Positions 31,334 through 34,093 of a DNA stretch of 34,093 bases are shown here, in pieces. The DNA is from Thermoleophilia bacterium. Its GTDB lineage: Bacteria; Actinomycetota; Thermoleophilia; Gaiellales; Gaiellaceae. Below the pieces are notes generated by a model. That model did not search any database. It worked only from the letters and a program-made list of their open reading frames with translations, and was not told the DNA's origin. Position 1 is the stretch's first letter. Each line of letters begins with the position of its first letter. The position numbers and the translations under genes were made by a program. The stretch spans positions 1 through 34,093 of the forward strand of contig JADGPD010000017.1 of NCBI GenBank assembly GCA_017882615.1, written 5' to 3'.

Positions 31334-31415
31334 CGTACCTCTGAGTACGAGCCTAAGCGCCATCACAGCCGCGGTCAGCTACACGATCGCGCTCGCCGGC
31401 TTTGCCCGTAAGAGC

Positions 31416-31468
31416 CTCCGATCAGACGTAGCAAGCCCGCTCGCGAGCTACGCGGCGGCGGATCGGAG
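31416..31468. repeat. nested inverted repeat upstream of glyA
   Basis: CTCCGATC (31416-31423) with GATCGGAG (31461-31468) encloses CGTAGC (31427-31432) with GCTACG (31447-31452). The element ends 17 bp before the glyA -10 box and so occupies the -35 region and beyond. It is a candidate operator or a further palindromic repeat. Confidence 0.5.
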
Positions 31469-31485
31469 ACGGCCTCTCGTCTCGC

Positions 31486-31491
31486 TACGAT
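31486..31491 (+). promoter_or_regulatory. probable -10 element of glyA (TACGAT)
   Basis: TACGAT overlaps an in-frame ATG at 31490, so that ATG lies upstream of the transcription start. This supports the start at 31529 with the ribosome-binding site GAGGGGG about 8 nt before it, and a leader of about 30 nt. Confidence 0.5.
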
Positions 31492-31528
31492 GACCTCTCC
31501 GATACGGAACGAGCGAGGGGGCAGCGCA

Positions 31529-32815
31529 ATGGCATCTGAGAGTCTCGATCTCTATCGCTCGGCCGGCCTGAGCGAGGTCGATCCGGATATCGCCGCCCTG
31601 CTCGGGCGCGAGCTCGAGCGCCAGCGCGGGACGGTCGAGCTGATCGCGTCGGAGAACTTCACCTGGCCGGGCGTGCTCGAGGCCTTGGGCTCGATGGCCA
31701 CCAACAAGTACGCCGAGGGCTATCCGGGCAAGCGCTACTACGGCGGCTGCGAGGTCGTGGACGAGATCGAGCAGCTGGCGATCGACCGCGTCAAGGCGCT
31801 CTTTGGCGCCGAGCACGCCAACGTGCAGGCGCACGCCGGCGCGATGACCAACACGGCCGTCTATCTCGCCTGCCTCGAGCCCGGCGACACGATCCTCTCG
31901 CTCTCGCTCGCGCACGGCGGCCACCTCTCGCACGGGCTCAAGGTGAACATCTCCGGCAAGCTCTTCAACATCGTCTCCTACGGAGTCAGCCGCGACGACC
32001 ACCGCATCGACTTCGACCAAGTGCGCGCGCTGGCGCTGGAGCACAAGCCCAAGCTGATCATCTGCGGCGGCTCGGCCTACCCGCGCATCGTAGAGGCCGA
32101 CAGGTTCCGCGAGATCGCCGACGAGGTGGGCGCGCTCCTGCTCTGCGACATGGCTCACTTCGCCGGGCTGGTCGCCGCCGGATTGCACCCCAACCCGGTT
32201 CCCTACTGCGACTTTGTCACCTCGACCACGCACAAGACGCTGGCCGGCCCGCGCGCCGGCTTCATCCTCTGTAAGGCCGAGCACGCCCAGGCCGTCGATC
32301 GCGGTATCTTCCCCGGGCTGCAGGGAGGGCCGCTACTCCACACGATCGCGGCCAAGGCGACCTGCTTCAAGCTTGCCGCGTCGCAGCCCTTCAAGGCCTA
32401 CCAGCGCCAGGTGCGCGCGAACGCCGACCGGCTCGCCGCCGACCTGCTGGCGGGCGGGCTGGACATCATCACCGGCGGCACCGACACGCACCTCCTCTGC
32501 GTCGATCTGCGCTCGACCGAGTGGACGGGCAAGGACGCCGAGGATCGGCTGCACGAGGTGCAGGTGACGGTCAACAAGAACGCCATTCCCTTCGACGAGC
32601 GCCCGCCGACGGTGACCTCGGGCCTGAGACTGGGATCGCCCGCCGTCACCATGCGCGGCTTCGACCAGGAGGACATGGCGGAAGTGGCCGGGATCATCGT
32701 CGCCGCGCTGGCGGAGAACGCCGATCTCGAGGCGCTCCGAGCGCGCTCGGCGGCGCTGTGCGCCAAGCACCCGCTCTATCCGGGCTTCCGCGGCTATTGC
32801 AGCTACGAGCAGTAG
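31529..32815 (+). CDS. glyA: serine hydroxymethyltransferase
   Basis: GlyA interconverts serine and glycine with tetrahydrofolate and supplies one-carbon units. The 428-aa protein has the full set of family motifs: [36 protein letters not shown], and the PLP-binding lysine K236 in [13 protein letters not shown]. The end [10 protein letters not shown] is short and regular. ATG 31529 is chosen from ribosome-binding site and promoter position (see 31486). The gene is preceded by 240 bp of non-coding DNA with several inverted repeats and is followed closely by the wecA-like gene. No glycine or folate riboswitch was recognised in the leader. Confidence 0.96.
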   Translation: MASESLDLYRSAGLSEVDPDIAALLGRELERQRGTVELIASENFTWPGVLEALGSMATNKYAEGYPGKRYYGGCEVVDEIEQLAIDRVKALFGAEHANVQAHAGAMTNTAVYLACLEPGDTILSLSLAHGGHLSHGLKVNISGKLFNIVSYGVSRDDHRIDFDQVRALALEHKPKLIICGGSAYPRIVEADRFREIADEVGALLLCDMAHFAGLVAAGLHPNPVPYCDFVTSTTHKTLAGPRAGFILCKAEHAQAVDRGIFPGLQGGPLLHTIAAKATCFKLAASQPFKAYQRQVRANADRLAADLLAGGLDIITGGTDTHLLCVDLRSTEWTGKDAEDRLHEVQVTVNKNAIPFDERPPTVTSGLRLGSPAVTMRGFDQEDMAEVAGIIVAALAENADLEALRARSAALCAKHPLYPGFRGYCSYEQ

Positions 32816-32833
32816 TACGGTTTGCGGGCGACC

Positions 32834-33973
32834 ATGGCACCTCAGCTCGTTGCAGCCATCCACATGCCCCGCGAGGTCATCTTCGGCTTCCTGCTCGCGC
32901 TGGTGATCGTGCTTGCGCTGACGCCGCTGGTAGGCTCGCTGGCCCGGCGTGTCGGCGCGGTGGACGAGCCGGGGGAGAGGCGCCTGAACGAGCTGCCGAT
33001 TCCCAGGCTGGGCGGGATCGCGCTCTTCTTCGCCATCTTCGTGCCGGCGCTCGCCTTCCTCGATCTCTCCCGGCCGCTCAGGGCGATCCTGATCGGGGCG
33101 AGCATCGCGACCGTCGTGGGAGCGATCGACGACGCCCGCGATCTCGTCTGGTGGCAGAAGTTGAGCGGTCAGGTGCTGGCCGCCGGCGTGACCGCCGGGC
33201 TCGGCGTCTATGTCGATCGCTTCACCTTCCCCGTCATCGGCGTGGGGGCGCTGCCGAAGTGGCTCGGGATCGCGCTCACCATCCTCTGGATCGTGGCGAT
33301 CATGAACATGGTCAACTTCCTCGACGGGCTGGACGGGCTCGCCGCCGGGGTCTGCGCCATCTCCGCCGTCACCTTCTGTCTGATCGCGCTCTCGCTCGAT
33401 CGCGCCCAGCCGGCGATCCTGTCCGCGATCGTCTTCGGCGCCGCGCTCGGCTTCCTGCGCCACAACTTCTATCCGGCGCGCATCTTCATGGGCGACTCGG
33501 GCGCGCTCTTGCTCGGCTTCGTGCTGGCGGCGATCTCGATCGAGGGCCTGCTCAAGACGGCCGCGGTCGTCGCTCTCGCCTTTCCCCTGCTCGTGCTGGC
33601 GATTCCGATCATCGACACCTCGTTCGTCGTCGCCAAGCGCATCAAGCACGGCAAGCCGATCTACTCGGCCGATCGCTTCCACCTCCACCACCGCTTCATT
33701 GATCGCGGCTTCAGCCAGCGCCGCGCCGTACTGACGATGTACATGTGGTGCGCGACGCTGGCCGGAGCGGCGATCGCAACTCGCTTCCTGGCCCCGCACA
33801 CCCACGGCCACTGGCAGCTCTGGTCGAGCATCGCCGACGTGGTCATCGGGCTGGCGGTGATCGGCGCCTCGGCCTACATCGTCTATGTGCTCGAGATCGT
33901 CAAGGTGTCCAGCCCGCGCGCCCGCAGGCGAGCTCGCCGCGAGTCAAGGCTGAACGAGCGCCGCAGCGCCTGA
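32834..33973 (+). CDS. WecA/MraY-type undecaprenyl-phosphate sugar-1-phosphate transferase
   Basis: The 379-aa protein has about 11 membrane helices and all motifs of the polyprenyl-phosphate HexNAc-1-P transferases: GAIDDARDLVWWQKL (DD at 99-100), NMVNFLDGLDGLAAG (from N158), GDSGALLLGF and the HLHHRF loop near the C-terminus, typical for WecA/TagO. It likely starts synthesis of a cell-wall glycopolymer on undecaprenyl phosphate. ATG 32834 is chosen; TTG 32822 and ATG 32864 are alternatives. TACGGT at 32816-32821 could be a -10 element. The C-terminal tail is very Arg-rich (RARRRARRESR). Confidence 0.92.
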   Translation: MAPQLVAAIHMPREVIFGFLLALVIVLALTPLVGSLARRVGAVDEPGERRLNELPIPRLGGIALFFAIFVPALAFLDLSRPLRAILIGASIATVVGAIDDARDLVWWQKLSGQVLAAGVTAGLGVYVDRFTFPVIGVGALPKWLGIALTILWIVAIMNMVNFLDGLDGLAAGVCAISAVTFCLIALSLDRAQPAILSAIVFGAALGFLRHNFYPARIFMGDSGALLLGFVLAAISIEGLLKTAAVVALAFPLLVLAIPIIDTSFVVAKRIKHGKPIYSADRFHLHHRFIDRGFSQRRAVLTMYMWCATLAGAAIATRFLAPHTHGHWQLWSSIADVVIGLAVIGASAYIVYVLEIVKVSSPRARRRARRESRLNERRSA

Positions 33974-33983
33974 TCCAGCGGTC

Positions 33984-34003
33984 ACCAGCGTAGAAACGCT
34001 GGT
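33984..34003. promoter_or_regulatory. perfect inverted repeat at the promoter of the last gene
   Basis: ACCAGCG-TAGAAA-CGCTGGT has 7-bp perfect arms, lies 11 nt behind the wecA-like stop and touches TATCCT (34003-34008), a possible -10 element 10 nt before the next ATG. It may serve as a terminator stem or operator. Confidence 0.45.
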
Positions 34004-34018
34004 ATCCTCGGCGCCGGC

Positions 34019-34093
34019 ATGGAGCGTTCACCGCGCCCGTCTTTTGAGCCCGCGGGGGCCGGTGGACTCCTTGTTGCGACGACCTTGGTACTG
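34019..34093 (+). CDS. start of a further gene, cut by the window end
   Basis: The frame beginning at ATG 34019 stays open to the last base (25 codons). It reads MERSPRPSFEPAG, then a hydrophobic segment GLLVATTLVL. This is compatible with the start of a small membrane protein of the AtpI/AtpZ type, which often precedes ATP synthase genes, but too little is present to decide. TATCCT at 34003-34008 is a plausible -10 element. Confidence 0.4.
   Translation, partial: MERSPRPSFEPAGAGGLLVATTLVL

Noticed and set aside
31334-31528. Glycine or folate riboswitch before glyA
   Set aside because: No conserved core of these riboswitches was found, and the likely promoter at 31486 leaves only about 30 nt of leader.
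1-34093. CRISPR arrays, tRNA or rRNA genes, transposase genes
   Set aside because: No regularly spaced repeats, no tRNA cloverleaf and no transposase or integrase reading frame was recognised on either strand.

Overview
The window is about 34 kb of high-GC bacterial DNA, gene-dense, with many 4-nt start/stop overlaps. Gene order (hemW tail, hrcA, dnaJ, prmA, mtaB, HIT, yqeY, phoH, ybeY, dgkA, era), an actinobacterial SOS cassette (imuB, a small partner, dnaE2 with GAAC-N4-GTTC boxes) and several probably leaderless genes point to Actinomycetota. A deep lineage such as Thermoleophilia (Gaiellales or Solirubrobacterales) is my inference; no rRNA is present to confirm it.

Region 1 (1-10618) is a housekeeping block for protein folding, translation and envelope: hemW (partial), hrcA, dnaJ, prmA, a cupin, a lipoprotein on the other strand, mtaB, HIT, yqeY, phoH, ybeY, a DgkA-PAP2 fusion and era. 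It carries two oddities. A decayed second copy of the hemW 3' end lies about 530 bp beyond the real one, with a small gene between them. A 162-bp near-palindrome fills the phoH-ybeY gap. grpE, dnaK, rsmE and recO, often found in such clusters, are absent here.

Region 2 (10619-15816) is a set of single genes on both strands: two universal stress proteins, a macrodomain protein, an aldo/keto reductase, an M15 peptidase, an isochorismatase-like hydrolase and an M23 peptidase.

Region 3 (15843-20876) starts with a clear fluoride riboswitch in front of a CPA-type cation:proton antiporter. A YdbS/YdbT-like pair of PH-domain membrane proteins follows, then an ECF sigma factor with a membrane partner on the minus strand.

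Region 4 (20987-28680) is a DNA-damage mutagenesis locus. imuB has two tandem SOS boxes and dnaE2 has one. The two halves are separated by a SnoaL-like gene and an MMPL transporter, both on the minus strand. A second stretch resembling the 3' end of the imuB partner gene lies beyond the SnoaL-like gene, which parallels the hemW case. dnaE2 is preceded by a 17-codon in-frame ORF that begins 6 nt after a -10 element.

Region 5 (28730-34093) holds a lipoprotein, a GH15 trehalase-like enzyme, glyA, a WecA/MraY-type glycosyl-phosphotransferase and the first codons of another gene.

The strongest findings are the fluoride riboswitch, the tail-duplication pattern, the palindrome over the ybeY ribosome-binding site, the recurring TANNNT/leaderless promoters and the split SOS locus.
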